Made by a program: the position numbers and the translations under genes. Shown here piece by piece: positions 1 through 8,389 of a stretch of 64,000 nt of DNA. Each line of letters opens with the position of its first letter. Positions within the stretch are counted from its first letter, which is position 1. The stretch spans positions 4,030,001 to 4,094,000 of the forward strand of contig JADJRH010000001.1 of assembly GCA_016712345.1 (NCBI GenBank), in the 5' to 3' direction. The stretch is from Polyangiaceae bacterium. GTDB lineage: Bacteria; Myxococcota_A; Polyangia; Polyangiales; Polyangiaceae. The notes under the pieces were generated by a model. That model had not been told where the DNA came from, did not search any database, and saw only the letters and a list, made by a program, of their open reading frames with translations.

Positions 1-1338
1 GTCGGAATTGCAACAAACGCCGTCTTCACACTGACCGTTGATACATTCATCGTCGTTTGCGCACGTGAGCCCATTGGGCTTTTTGCATGCGCCCAAACCG
101 TCACATTTTTCGCCGCCCATACAGGTGTCGGTAGTGTTTACAGGCAGCGGGCTACAGAAGCCCGCGGGAGCGCAGGTGACGCAGGCGCCGCCGCAGTCAA
201 CATTGCAGCAGACACCATCGGAGCATTGGCCACTTGCACAGTCAACATCACCGGCGCAAACGGTTCCGAGCCCCGAGAGAGGTTTGCACAGATTTGCCTG
301 GCATGAAGCGCCGGGGGCGCACTGGGTGATATCCGCGCAGGTCACATAGCAGGCACTGGCGTCGCATTTGTAGGCACCGCAAGACGTGGTTATGGGCGGC
401 ACGCAAGCGCCGTTATTACAAACTTCAGCGGTTGTTTGAACAAACGTGGTGCCGTTGCTTTCACATGTTGCATCGGCGCCGCACACCATGCCGTTATTGG
501 CGGGCTCGTAAAGAATGGGTGCCATTCCATTGCAGCCTTCATTGGTGCAAATGCTTCCGTCGTCGGGCGGCGCGTCTTCTGCCGCTGCCACATCCACAAT
601 GTCGCCCTGCGCATTGCACCCCGGCTTTTTGCAATCTGCCGGGATTGAATCGGCCGGGGCATCCATTGAGTCGGGCATATCCACAACATTGCCCTGACTG
701 TCACATGTTTTGACTTTGCAATCGCCGACAGGCCCGGGACTCGGCACATCATCTGCAACCACCACCGTTGTGGGTTGGCCGTTGTCTGTGCATCCGGGGG
801 CTTTGCAGTCGCCGACTGTTGAGTCAAGCTCGTGGTCGTCCAGGTCGGGTACCGTGATCTTATTGCCTTGTCCGTCGCAAACCTCTTGTTTGCAATCAAA
901 CTCGTTGAGTGGACTCACCACAAAGCCATCATCAACCAGAGTTTGTTTGCAAGCTTTATCAACGCAGGCAAACTTTTGGCAATCAGTGTTTTCTCCGCAT
1001 TGAGAATCTGTTTCACAATTGCATTTGCCGTCTAAACAAGTGAGATCAACGCCACATTCAGCACCGTTGGGAGACGGTTCATGCGTTTCATTGATTCCAT
1101 CACAACCGTCAATGGTGCAGGGATTGGAATCATCGGGTTTGCCATTTTCATCGGCATCATTGGAGCAAAACCCGTCGGACGCGCATGTATCAATCGTGCA
1201 AGGATTTGTATCGGCGCACTCGTTGTCGCTCTTGCACGGGCCTTTGCCGGTGGTGTCGGCGCTGAAAATACAGGCCAGTGGAGACGTGGCCACCAGCGCT
1301 GCGCTGAGCCAGAGGTAATAAGGTCGACGTGACAACAT
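1..1338 (-). CDS. Cys-rich secreted lipoprotein, 3' end outside window
   Basis: Open minus-strand frame of 446 codons with no stop, running off the left edge, so the C-terminus is missing. The ATG at 1338 is preceded by AGGAG (1347-1351) at 8 nt, which fixes the start. The first 23 residues (MLSRRPYYLW, then a hydrophobic run ending SPLAC) look like a lipoprotein signal peptide with a slightly atypical lipobox. The rest is hydrophilic, acidic and very Cys-rich. Repeating units run roughly C-x2-PGC with D/G-rich spacers, then modules such as CSDGVCC, CGGACVTC and CEDGVCCNS. Such modules are common in secreted or surface proteins of myxobacteria, where they probably form disulfide-rich stalks or adhesive regions. 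No catalytic motif is visible. Function unknown; a surface-exposed role is inference. Confidence 0.8.
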   Translation of the reverse strand, partial: MLSRRPYYLWLSAALVATSPLACIFSADTTGKGPCKSDNECADTNPCTIDTCASDGFCSNDADENGKPDDSNPCTIDGCDGINETHEPSPNGAECGVDLTCLDGKCNCETDSQCGENTDCQKFACVDKACKQTLVDDGFVVSPLNEFDCKQEVCDGQGNKITVPDLDDHELDSTVGDCKAPGCTDNGQPTTVVVADDVPSPGPVGDCKVKTCDSQGNVVDMPDSMDAPADSIPADCKKPGCNAQGDIVDVAAAEDAPPDDGSICTNEGCNGMAPILYEPANNGMVCGADATCESNGTTFVQTTAEVCNNGACVPPITTSCGAYKCDASACYVTCADITQCAPGASCQANLCKPLSGLGTVCAGDVDCASGQCSDGVCCNVDCGGACVTCAPAGFCSPLPVNTTDTCMGGEKCDGLGACKKPNGLTCANDDECINGQCEDGVCCNSD

Positions 1339-1346
1339 AGGTCGAA

Positions 1347-1351
1347 CTCCT
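1347..1351 (-). promoter_or_regulatory. ribosome binding site of the Cys-rich lipoprotein gene
   Basis: On the minus strand this reads AGGAG, 8 nt before the ATG at 1338. It is a good Shine-Dalgarno match and supports that start. It directly abuts one copy of the CTAGAGCACC repeat. Confidence 0.6.
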
Positions 1352-1634
1352 AGAGCACCAATCGGTTTGAATCGTGAGTAAAATCAGAAGATTCCTGATG
1401 TGAGAAAGCTGAAAAATATCGGCTGGGTGCTCTAGTCTTTTCCCAGTGGAGGAGGCTCGCGCCTCCTCCCCCGCGCCGAGCAAGTCGGCCGCGGGCCCCC
1501 CTCCACGCGATCCGAACTGGGTGTCTGTCACGTGGTGGGAGCTTCGGGCCTGGCCTTCTTGCCTTGCTTTCGCCTGTTTGTGTACGCATGCAAACTATCC
1601 ATTTGGTTACGGAATCAACCGATCGGTGCTCTAG
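1350..1634. repeat. 285-bp intergenic segment bounded by imperfect inverted repeats
   Basis: CTAGAGCACCAATCGGTTTG at 1350 is matched on the opposite strand by CTAGAGCACCGATCGGTTGA at 1634-1615, giving about 22-bp imperfect terminal inverted repeats. A third, shorter copy (GGTGCTCTAG, 1426-1435) lies inside. A perfect 9-bp stem with 4-base loop (GGAGGAGGC-TCGC-GCCTCCTCC, 1448-1469) is also present. The short open frames here look non-coding. It could be a small non-autonomous mobile repeat or a regulatory/terminator region between the two flanking minus-strand genes. Confidence 0.45.
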
Positions 1635-1650
1635 ATAAAGAAAGCAACCG

Positions 1651-2661
1651 CTAGAAATCGCCGCGAATGGTGAGGCCGCCGGGATTTAGAACAAGCGCTG
1701 TTGTTGTTTCAGATTTGGGGGAAGTTCTTGTTAAGAAGAACACCGCCGCTGTTCCGGCCAACGCAACACCGGCACCGATAAAGCCCCACAACATCACATT
1801 TCGATTAAACGCCTCATCGTTGGCTGCGGATATAAAATCATTGCGCCCATAGAGGTTTTTTTGAGCCTCCTTTTTGGCGGCTTCGCGGTCAAAACTCAGC
1901 CCCAAAAACACGCCGCCCACGGCGAGCCCGCCCACTGTGAGGGTTGTTCCGGTAATGAGCACCGGAGTTCGCCATGGGTATTGGGCCTCTTGAACAACCA
2001 CTTTGGTGGTGGTTTTGGGAGGCTCAAACTTGAGTTCTGAAGTGGCGCCGGCTTTCACTTCAGTGGATTTGCTTTCACCGGCTTCACCGCGTCTCACCTC
2101 AACTTCGTGTTTGCCCGGGTCGAGCCGAACGGGCTCCGCGAGAGGTGTTTTGCCAACCGCATTGCGATCGATGTACACATCACCCCCGGGAGGAGCGGTG
2201 ATGGTTAAGAGCCCGGTTTTGGCCGTGGACTCTTTAATCATCGCTTCAAGCTCTTTGCGCTGTTTGTCTGAAACTTCTTTTGCGGGCGCGTCTTTTAGGT
2301 AAAGGGTAAGGCGGGCGACCGCTTCTGCGTTGTGGCCTGTTTTGGCAGCGGATTTGCCCAAACCAAGGGCTGTTTCCCACCCTTGATACATTGTCCACGC
2401 AATTGAGTAGTCGGCGTATGCATCTTCCCACTCGCCGGCCGCAGCGGATTTGTCGCCCGACTTGACAAACTGTTTTGCCTTTTCAAGCGGAGTTGGTTCA
2501 GCCTTTGCGGCCCCTTTTGCGTCTGCTTTGGGGTCTGACTTGGGTGCACCCGCCGAGCTTTTGGGAGCTGCACCACCCGATTTTGTTTGCGCCGCAAGTG
2601 GGGTTGCGAGCGCGAACTGGCCCAAAATGGCCGCCCCGATGATCCACCTCTTCACACTCAT
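1651..2661 (-). CDS. PEGA-domain protein with signal peptide and two membrane helices
   Basis: 336 aa. A signal peptide (about 1-24, ending LATPLAAQ) is followed by a Lys/Ala/Pro-rich linker. A TPR-like helical region (about 57-145, including AKQFVKSGDKSAAAGEWEDA) comes next, then a PEGA domain (about 148-215) with the signature pattern YIDRNAVGKTPL...LDPGKHEVEVRRG. Two hydrophobic segments (about 232-258 and 290-312) end the protein. This layout is characteristic of myxobacterial PEGA proteins, often encoded near Ser/Thr kinases. PEGA domains are thought to bind envelope polymers. The gene resembles the one at 37712-38707 in architecture. A periplasmic or envelope structural/sensory role is inference. 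Confidence 0.8.
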   Translation of the reverse strand: MSVKRWIIGAAILGQFALATPLAAQTKSGGAAPKSSAGAPKSDPKADAKGAAKAEPTPLEKAKQFVKSGDKSAAAGEWEDAYADYSIAWTMYQGWETALGLGKSAAKTGHNAEAVARLTLYLKDAPAKEVSDKQRKELEAMIKESTAKTGLLTITAPPGGDVYIDRNAVGKTPLAEPVRLDPGKHEVEVRRGEAGESKSTEVKAGATSELKFEPPKTTTKVVVQEAQYPWRTPVLITGTTLTVGGLAVGGVFLGLSFDREAAKKEAQKNLYGRNDFISAANDEAFNRNVMLWGFIGAGVALAGTAAVFFLTRTSPKSETTTALVLNPGGLTIRGDF

Positions 2662-2771
2662 GCAGGGGCTATTCTTTCACACTCGCGCGGCGCCGTGTGG
2701 CTTTTTGATCACTCTCAAAAACCGCTGGCCTACGCAAATGGCCAGTGCCCGCAAGAAAGCGGTTGACGGCA

Positions 2772-4418
2772 CTAAGCGGTTTCAGTTGCGGCGGCTTTTT
2801 CAAGCCCCAGTTCTGAAATGGCGATCTCGCGCATTTTATACTTTTGAATCTTACCGGTGACTGTCATTGGAAACTCGTCGACAATGCGGAAGTAGCGCGG
2901 AATTTTATACGACGCGATCTGACCTGTAAAATACGTGATGAGGCCCAGTTCGTCGACGGTCATTCCAGGCCGCAGTCGAATCCACGCCATCACCTCTTCA
3001 CCATATTTGGCGCTTGGAACACCAATGACCTGAGCTTCACTCACCGCGGGGTGGGTATGCAAAAACTCCTCGATTTCCCGCGGATAAATGTTTTCACCAC
3101 CTCGAATAATCATGTCTTTGATGCGGCCGACAATGTTGACATACCCGTCGTTGTCCATGGTTCCGAGATCACCCGTGTGCATCCACCCGGCAGGATCAAT
3201 GGCTTCTGCTGCGGCTTTTTCGTTGTTCCAATAACCGAGCATAACGCTGTAGCCGCGTGTACACACTTCACCTCGTTCGCCACGGGGTACCGTTTGGCCG
3301 GTGCTTGGGTTGACTATTTTGACTTCAACATGGGGATGCACTCTTCCCACCGTTGAAACGCGGCGCTGGATTGGATCGTCCACCGCGCTTTGCGTGGAGA
3401 CAGGTGATGTTTCTGTCATTCCATAACAGATTGTCACCTCACCCATGTGCATGCGACTTTGTACCTGACGCATTACTTCTACAGGGCACGGCGATCCGGC
3501 CATAATGCCGGTTCTCAATGAATCAAGCTTAAATTCATTAAACTGAGGGTGATCCAATTCTGCTATGAACATGGTGGGTACACCGTATAGAGCGGTGCAC
3601 TTTTCTTCTTGAACTGTTGAAAGCGTGACAAATGGGTCAAACGCTTCCGCCGGAACAACAATGGTAGACCCGTGGGTGGTTGCTCCGAGGTTGCCCATGA
3701 CCATGCCAAAACAATGGTAGAAAGGCACGGGAACACATACCCTGTCGTTTTCGGTTAGTTTTAATGCTTCACCCACGAAAAAGCCGTTATTGAGCACGTT
3801 GTGGTGCGACAGCGTGGCTCCTTTTGGAAACCCCGTTGTGCCCGATGTGTATTGAATGTTGATAGGGTCGTCAAACGATAGACTTTGTTCGCGCGCTTCA
3901 AGATCGGACAGACGAACGTTTTCACCGGCGTTGAGAAGGGCTTGGTAGTCATCTTCCAAAACGAAACACTTGGTGAGAAGGGGCAGCCCCGCACGCACCG
4001 ATTGAACTATTGCGCGGTAGTCTGTCTTTTTGAATTGGGCGGCAAAAATGAGTACACTCACACCCGACTGACCAAGCGCGTAAGCCAGTTCCGCCGTTTT
4101 GTACGCGGGGTTGATATTCACCAAAATGGCGCCGATGCGGGCTGTGGCATATTGGATAACCACCCATTCATAACGATTGGGCGACCATATTCCCACGCGG
4201 TCGCCCTTTTGTACGCCGTGCGCCAAAAGGCCGAGCGCAAGCTTTGTTGTCATGTCCCAAAGCTCGCGGTATGTGGCTCGGAACGTTTGCGATCGCACAA
4301 CGAGCGCTTCACGATCACCCACGCGCTCCATGGTGCGGCGTAGATTTTCACCGATTGTTTCGCCGAGGAGCGGCGTTTTGCTTGTGCCGTGTGAATAAGA
4401 CGCGCGCGCAACATTCAT
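2772..4418 (-). CDS. AMP-dependent acyl-CoA synthetase (fatty-acid/aryl-CoA ligase type)
   Basis: 548 aa from the ATG at 4418; the longer frame to 4508 would overlap the upstream gene and its extra N-terminus looks unreal. An ANL-superfamily adenylating enzyme converting a carboxylic acid, ATP and CoA to acyl-CoA. Visible motifs: the P-loop A3 (YTSGTTGFPKGATLSH), A5 (CYGMTETSP), A7 (MHTGDLG), A8 (GRIKDMIIRGGENIYPREIE) and the C-terminal A10 catalytic lysine (PMTVTGKIQK). Length and motif order match medium/long-chain fatty acyl-CoA synthetases. Substrate cannot be read from sequence. It begins 34 bp after the preceding lipoprotein gene on the same strand, so co-transcription is possible. Confidence 0.93.
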   Translation of the reverse strand: MNVARASYSHGTSKTPLLGETIGENLRRTMERVGDREALVVRSQTFRATYRELWDMTTKLALGLLAHGVQKGDRVGIWSPNRYEWVVIQYATARIGAILVNINPAYKTAELAYALGQSGVSVLIFAAQFKKTDYRAIVQSVRAGLPLLTKCFVLEDDYQALLNAGENVRLSDLEAREQSLSFDDPINIQYTSGTTGFPKGATLSHHNVLNNGFFVGEALKLTENDRVCVPVPFYHCFGMVMGNLGATTHGSTIVVPAEAFDPFVTLSTVQEEKCTALYGVPTMFIAELDHPQFNEFKLDSLRTGIMAGSPCPVEVMRQVQSRMHMGEVTICYGMTETSPVSTQSAVDDPIQRRVSTVGRVHPHVEVKIVNPSTGQTVPRGERGEVCTRGYSVMLGYWNNEKAAAEAIDPAGWMHTGDLGTMDNDGYVNIVGRIKDMIIRGGENIYPREIEEFLHTHPAVSEAQVIGVPSAKYGEEVMAWIRLRPGMTVDELGLITYFTGQIASYKIPRYFRIVDEFPMTVTGKIQKYKMREIAISELGLEKAAATETA

Positions 4419-4452
4419 TGCGCCATGATGCCATAACAAGTTGTGCCGCGGG

Positions 4453-6276
4453 TTAAGGTTCTCGCTCGGTTTGCGACGGTAGGGCGATTGTAATGAGTTT
4501 TGGCCCAACTCGCCTACCCTCGGTGCTTAACCAGGCAATGTGATCCCAGCCGGGGCGCCGCATATAACGCTGAATATCCATCCCTGAATGAACAACGTAG
4601 TCCCAATCGTGGGTGACTTTGCCTCGGCCATTGGGCAATGTGGTGTGCAACATCACGCCGCGCGGGCCAAAAGGCAATGACATGATGCCTTGTCGGTAAG
4701 CGTCGTTTAAGGGCCATTGGTCATCGGCGTTTGAAGTGTAATACACGTTGATCGGTGTACTCATTGCCCGAGATGCCGCGCCGATAGACGGAATAGCAAC
4801 GGTTGTTAAGAGGTTGCCTTTGAGCGCCACAATGCGGCCCTGTTGGTATAAAAGCCGAACATGGGAGTACGCTTCGTCGCTCTTGAGCCAATGATCTGCG
4901 TGAGCCAACTTCAGAAAGCGTGTGTACGCATCGGACAATTGGCCGCGCACTGTATGAAACGTCATCAGTGTCAATTCGGCCTCTTCGGCGGTGAGAGCGA
5001 GTTGTCCGACAAATGCCTTGTCAGAAAAAGAGGCCTTCACGAGAGCGGTTGTTTCCCGACTTTTGCTCTCATCAAATCGCTCCACAAATTCTCTGCGAGA
5101 CGCCGACGCGATAATGACGGCTCTCAGAATGTAATGAAGGCGAACTACCGTTGGGTCGTAGTCAAAAAGCCATGCCCATTCACTTTTGGCATGGGCAATA
5201 AAAGTATAGTTTTGGTCGGACGCGAGGCCCACATATCCGCCGCCGACATGTTTGATGTACGGTAAGAAGAGGGCTTGTTCAGGCTCGTTGCTCGTTACGT
5301 ACGACCATGGATCGCGGCATTTTTGCGATGCTTCGCCGGTTTTTTTGCAGAGTGGGATTTTGAAAACATCGGTGTCTTCTTTTACATTGAGAAACGTGGA
5401 GAGTGCCTTTTCGGTCGGCGGAGTAGGCGGAGGCGGTTTGGTGGGTGGGTCTGAAATAGCCAGAGGAGGTAAACCTGACAACCACGGTGAGGTGGAAGCG
5501 CATCTCACGCGCGCAGCCAACGTGGTGTTTTTGGGCAACTCGCCGCGACGGCGCGCAGCATGGTGAGCGACACCTTCAATGGGGCCTTTTAATACTCGCT
5601 TTGAGACAGAACCACATTGAGGGGCTCCCGAACAAATGCCCGGCGGATCGAGCCCCAAACAAGCGTCTTTGCAGGGTGAAGAACAGCCTTCGTAACAATC
5701 ACTCCATAGGTCTTGTGTCCACTCAAGGCCGGTGTCGGCGGCAAAGTTCGGCGGGTTGTTTGAAGACGAGCGAAACGCTTTTTCCCACTCAGCTTCTGTG
5801 GGGAGTCGCTTTCCGGCCCAATTGCAATAGGCATGTGCCATTGACCATGAGAGGGCAGAGGCCGGTTCGTTTGGAGCGGCTTGTGTCTTTTCAGCGGGTG
5901 ACCGGGCGGGGCATTGATTGGCTTTTTCGCAGGCGTCGTATCGGCTGTTGGAAACAGGCTGTTTATCCAAATAAAACGTTTGAATTTCAGCGGTGTGCTG
6001 CGGGGCTGTTTCAGCGGAAGCATTGTCACCGATCAACACTTCACCGCCGCTGACACATCCCATATCGCGCGGTGCCTTTTCACACGCGATCCATTTTGAA
6101 GGGGGTGTTTCTTCTGTTGGAACGGCCGCGGGTAGAACCGGGACTTGTACCAATGAAGCACTGGTCTTTGGAGGAGCGCTTGAACTGGAAACCGGGGGTG
6201 AATGCGAGGTGGGCGGCGGCGTGCAGGCGCACAACAAGGTGAGCCCGAAAGCGGCGCACGCGGAGCGCGATTTCAT
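4453..6276 (-). CDS. lipoprotein: FGE-sulfatase-like domain fused to LIC_10091-like domain
   Basis: 607 aa. Signal peptide ends in lipobox LCAC (about residue 18), followed by a Ser/Pro-rich linker. Residues about 65-265 match the formylglycine-generating enzyme/SUMF1 fold: VSGGEVLIGD, then FYLDKQPVSNSRYDAC, CNWAGKRLPTEAEWEKAFR, EWTQDLW and an AARVRCAS end. A Cys-rich insertion (CYEGCSSPCKDAC) follows the EWTQD motif. After a Pro-rich linker, residues about 310-600 resemble the uncharacterised LIC_10091 family: GGGYVGLASDQNYTFIAHAK, FDYDPTVVRLHYILRA, YYTSNADDQWPLNDAYRQG. Translation is coupled to the upstream small gene (TAATG, 6274-6278). Function unknown. The FGE-like domain in such lipoproteins usually has a binding rather than an enzymatic role. 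Confidence 0.75.
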   Translation of the reverse strand: MKSRSACAAFGLTLLCACTPPPTSHSPPVSSSSAPPKTSASLVQVPVLPAAVPTEETPPSKWIACEKAPRDMGCVSGGEVLIGDNASAETAPQHTAEIQTFYLDKQPVSNSRYDACEKANQCPARSPAEKTQAAPNEPASALSWSMAHAYCNWAGKRLPTEAEWEKAFRSSSNNPPNFAADTGLEWTQDLWSDCYEGCSSPCKDACLGLDPPGICSGAPQCGSVSKRVLKGPIEGVAHHAARRRGELPKNTTLAARVRCASTSPWLSGLPPLAISDPPTKPPPPTPPTEKALSTFLNVKEDTDVFKIPLCKKTGEASQKCRDPWSYVTSNEPEQALFLPYIKHVGGGYVGLASDQNYTFIAHAKSEWAWLFDYDPTVVRLHYILRAVIIASASRREFVERFDESKSRETTALVKASFSDKAFVGQLALTAEEAELTLMTFHTVRGQLSDAYTRFLKLAHADHWLKSDEAYSHVRLLYQQGRIVALKGNLLTTVAIPSIGAASRAMSTPINVYYTSNADDQWPLNDAYRQGIMSLPFGPRGVMLHTTLPNGRGKVTHDWDYVVHSGMDIQRYMRRPGWDHIAWLSTEGRRVGPKLITIALPSQTEREP

Positions 6277-6665
6277 TAGGACTGTTCCAACTCGCTCTTT
6301 TGAGTGAACTGTTTGCCCGGGTATTTGCGCTCGTAGTGGTCAATGATGGCGTGACCGATACCTTCAATCACGCCGACGGAGATGGCCATTTTAATGGGAA
6401 TGCCGGCAACCGGCACAAATGTACACAATTGAAGTGCGGCCCATTTGAGCCCCTGTCCGGCGATTGCCAACGTGCCACCCGTTGCCGCTGTTGCGGTGCC
6501 ACTCATTGGGTCACCGTAGATGGACCCGATGAAACCGATCATGTGCGTTTCAATGGTGGCAAGTCCCGCCGTTGTGACCGGTAGCGGAATCGCTGCGAAC
6601 ACTGCACCTGCGGCGGCATAACGATGCACCCAACGCAGAGCTTCTTGTCGGCATGTGATTGACAT
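6276..6665 (-). CDS. small DUF697-like membrane protein
   Basis: 129 aa. Hydrophobic Gly/Ala-rich segments (AAAGAVFAAIPLPVTTAG, IGFIGSIYG, LCTFVPVAGIPIKMAISVGVIEGIGHA) surround a short amphipathic region, followed by a basic/polar tail. The pattern resembles DUF697/YcjF-type proteins, which associate with the inner membrane, often beside GTPases. No GTPase domain is present here. Its TAA overlaps the ATG of the next gene (TAATG), so the two are translationally coupled. Function not known. Confidence 0.65.
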   Translation of the reverse strand: MSITCRQEALRWVHRYAAAGAVFAAIPLPVTTAGLATIETHMIGFIGSIYGDPMSGTATAATGGTLAIAGQGLKWAALQLCTFVPVAGIPIKMAISVGVIEGIGHAIIDHYERKYPGKQFTQKSELEQS

Positions 6666-7135
6666 GGGTGGAAGATTACACTGTTTCCGGCGATGTGCTC
6701 GTTTCTGAACAAGGTGTCACACAGACGCGCATTGTGGGTGTTTTTCGCACTGCCATGTTTCACTTGACACAACGACCGGAGTTTGATTTCGCGCGGGCGC
6801 AACGCTCTTTTTGAGCAGTCGTGTCAAGCGATGGAGTTGAAACTGCCAGTTTGCGAATGACGCGCTCGATGGATTGAACTCCACATGTAGGTAACGCATT
6901 CAGACGACGCACAATATGAATGCAATTGTTTAATGATAGTCAGTGCACATCCAGGCCTGATTATAAATTGCGTTATTTGTGCATTAAAAATGCGCCAATC
7001 GCGGATTATCGTGATTGTGATTTCCAGTTTGGTGCCGTACATCAACCCCACACAACACGCCGCTTCCGTTTGGTGGGCAGTTTTGAAGCGGCGATTGGAT
7101 TCATTGACGTTCATCCCGAGAGGAGAATTGCCGCC
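6666..7135. other. 470-bp intergenic region between divergent genes
   Basis: No convincing gene. It should hold the divergent promoters of the DUF697-like operon (minus) and of the astacin-like protease (plus). The part around 6915-7000 is clearly AT-rich, as expected for a promoter. An 8-bp inverted repeat, CTTGACAC (6763-6770) / GTGTCAAG (6821-6828), contains a TTGACA hexamer on each strand, but no well-spaced -10 hexamer was found for either. Confidence 0.4.
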
Positions 7136-8350
7136 ATGGCAAACAGCACCACTTTGTTCGCGGGCGTAAAACTGGGTCGTTTTGCCGGTTTGGCTATGGG
7201 CCTCAGTTTGGCCTTCGTTATGGGCGTGGGTTGTGTTTCCGGTCAGACCGACGACCTGGGGGATGAAGACGTTGCCAGTTCAAACATGACATGGGAAGAG
7301 TTTCTGAGTGTCATTTATCAAGAGCCTGACACTGGCATTTACATCGTCAACGGCGATACTCCCATTGAGAGCCGACGTGAACTTGAGCAGTTTTATTTGG
7401 AGTACGTTGTTCAGGGCGGATTGATTGTCCACCGAGCAAACGGGGTAGATGCCAAGTGGTCAAGCAGTCAACAGACCAACATCACGTATTGTGTCAGCTC
7501 CAGCTCCTTTGGTTCGTCCCGTTATTCAACGGTTGTTTCTGCGCTAAACACGGCTACCGGAGCGTGGGAAGGGGCGGCCAACGTGAATTTTGTTCACAGC
7601 AGCGGCCAAGACGGTAATTGCACCAAAAACAACAACAACGTTGTTTTCAACGTGCGATTGGTCAATAGCGGCGGGCAATATTTGGCGCGCGCGTTTTTTC
7701 CCAATCAGGCGCGCTCCACGCGTGAATTGCTGGTGGACGTGACGGCGTTTAACAACATCAGTCCGTGGACGCTCGCCGGGGTTTTGCGCCACGAACTGGG
7801 TCATGCCCTCGGGTTCCGCCACGAACACACGCGGCCTGAAGCGGGCACGTGTTTCGAGGACAACAGTTGGCGCGCACTGACAACCTACGATTCCGCGTCT
7901 GTCATGCATTATCCGCAGTGCAATGGCAGCCAAACAGGGGACTTGGTATTGACGCAAAAAGACAAAGACGGGGCGGTGGCGCTTTACGGTGCCCCGGGCG
8001 GTTCGGCCCCCACGTGTGCGCATGACAAGTGTGTGACCGGTTCGGCTCTCAATGCCTCGGCTTGCGGAACCGTTGTTCAAGCGGTGTGCAACTCCAATGC
8101 GGCGTGTTGCAGCTCGGCGTGGGACAGCTCTTGTGTGTCGGCTGTATACAGCGCTGGAAACAGCGTTGCTTGCAGCACCGGCACGTGTGCGCACAGCCTG
8201 TGCACAACTGGCGCCAAACTCACGTCAGGCTGTGACGCCAACGGTGTTGTGGCTGCCATCTGCGCCGCGGATGCTTACTGCTGCACCACCGGTTGGGACA
8301 GCATTTGCGTGGGCGAAGTGGCGAGCATCGCGGGCAAAAACTGCAATTGA
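7136..8350 (+). CDS. secreted astacin-like zinc metalloprotease lipoprotein with CC-WD repeats
   Basis: 404 aa from the ATG at 7136; AGGAG at 7121-7125 supports this start over the longer frame from 6920. Lipoprotein signal ending GVGC (about residue 33). The catalytic domain carries the extended zinc motif HELGHALGFRHEH (first His at about 219), followed by the Met-turn SVMHYP. Both fit M12A astacins (HExxHxxGxxHE, SxMHY). The C-terminus has two ~55-residue Cys repeats, each with the pattern CAHxxC...C...CC..WDS.CV. These occur in secreted myxobacterial proteins and probably mediate surface or substrate binding. Likely an extracellular protease, for example in predation or nutrient release (inference). 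Confidence 0.88.
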   Translation: MANSTTLFAGVKLGRFAGLAMGLSLAFVMGVGCVSGQTDDLGDEDVASSNMTWEEFLSVIYQEPDTGIYIVNGDTPIESRRELEQFYLEYVVQGGLIVHRANGVDAKWSSSQQTNITYCVSSSSFGSSRYSTVVSALNTATGAWEGAANVNFVHSSGQDGNCTKNNNNVVFNVRLVNSGGQYLARAFFPNQARSTRELLVDVTAFNNISPWTLAGVLRHELGHALGFRHEHTRPEAGTCFEDNSWRALTTYDSASVMHYPQCNGSQTGDLVLTQKDKDGAVALYGAPGGSAPTCAHDKCVTGSALNASACGTVVQAVCNSNAACCSSAWDSSCVSAVYSAGNSVACSTGTCAHSLCTTGAKLTSGCDANGVVAAICAADAYCCTTGWDSICVGEVASIAGKNCN

Positions 8351-8389
8351 GAGCACCGTGTCGGAGCGTGGAGCGCGCCTCGCTTCTGC

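Noticed and set aside
1350..1589. 79-codon minus-strand frame in the first intergenic region
   Set aside because: Arg/Gly-rich translation of the GC hairpin and repeat; no ribosome binding site.
5487..6053. 188-codon plus-strand open frame
   Set aside because: Antisense to the FGE-like lipoprotein gene; no protein features.
6763..6828. Inverted repeat CTTGACAC/GTGTCAAG with TTGACA hexamers as a promoter pair
   Set aside because: No well-spaced -10 hexamer on either strand and arms of only 8 bp; likely chance.
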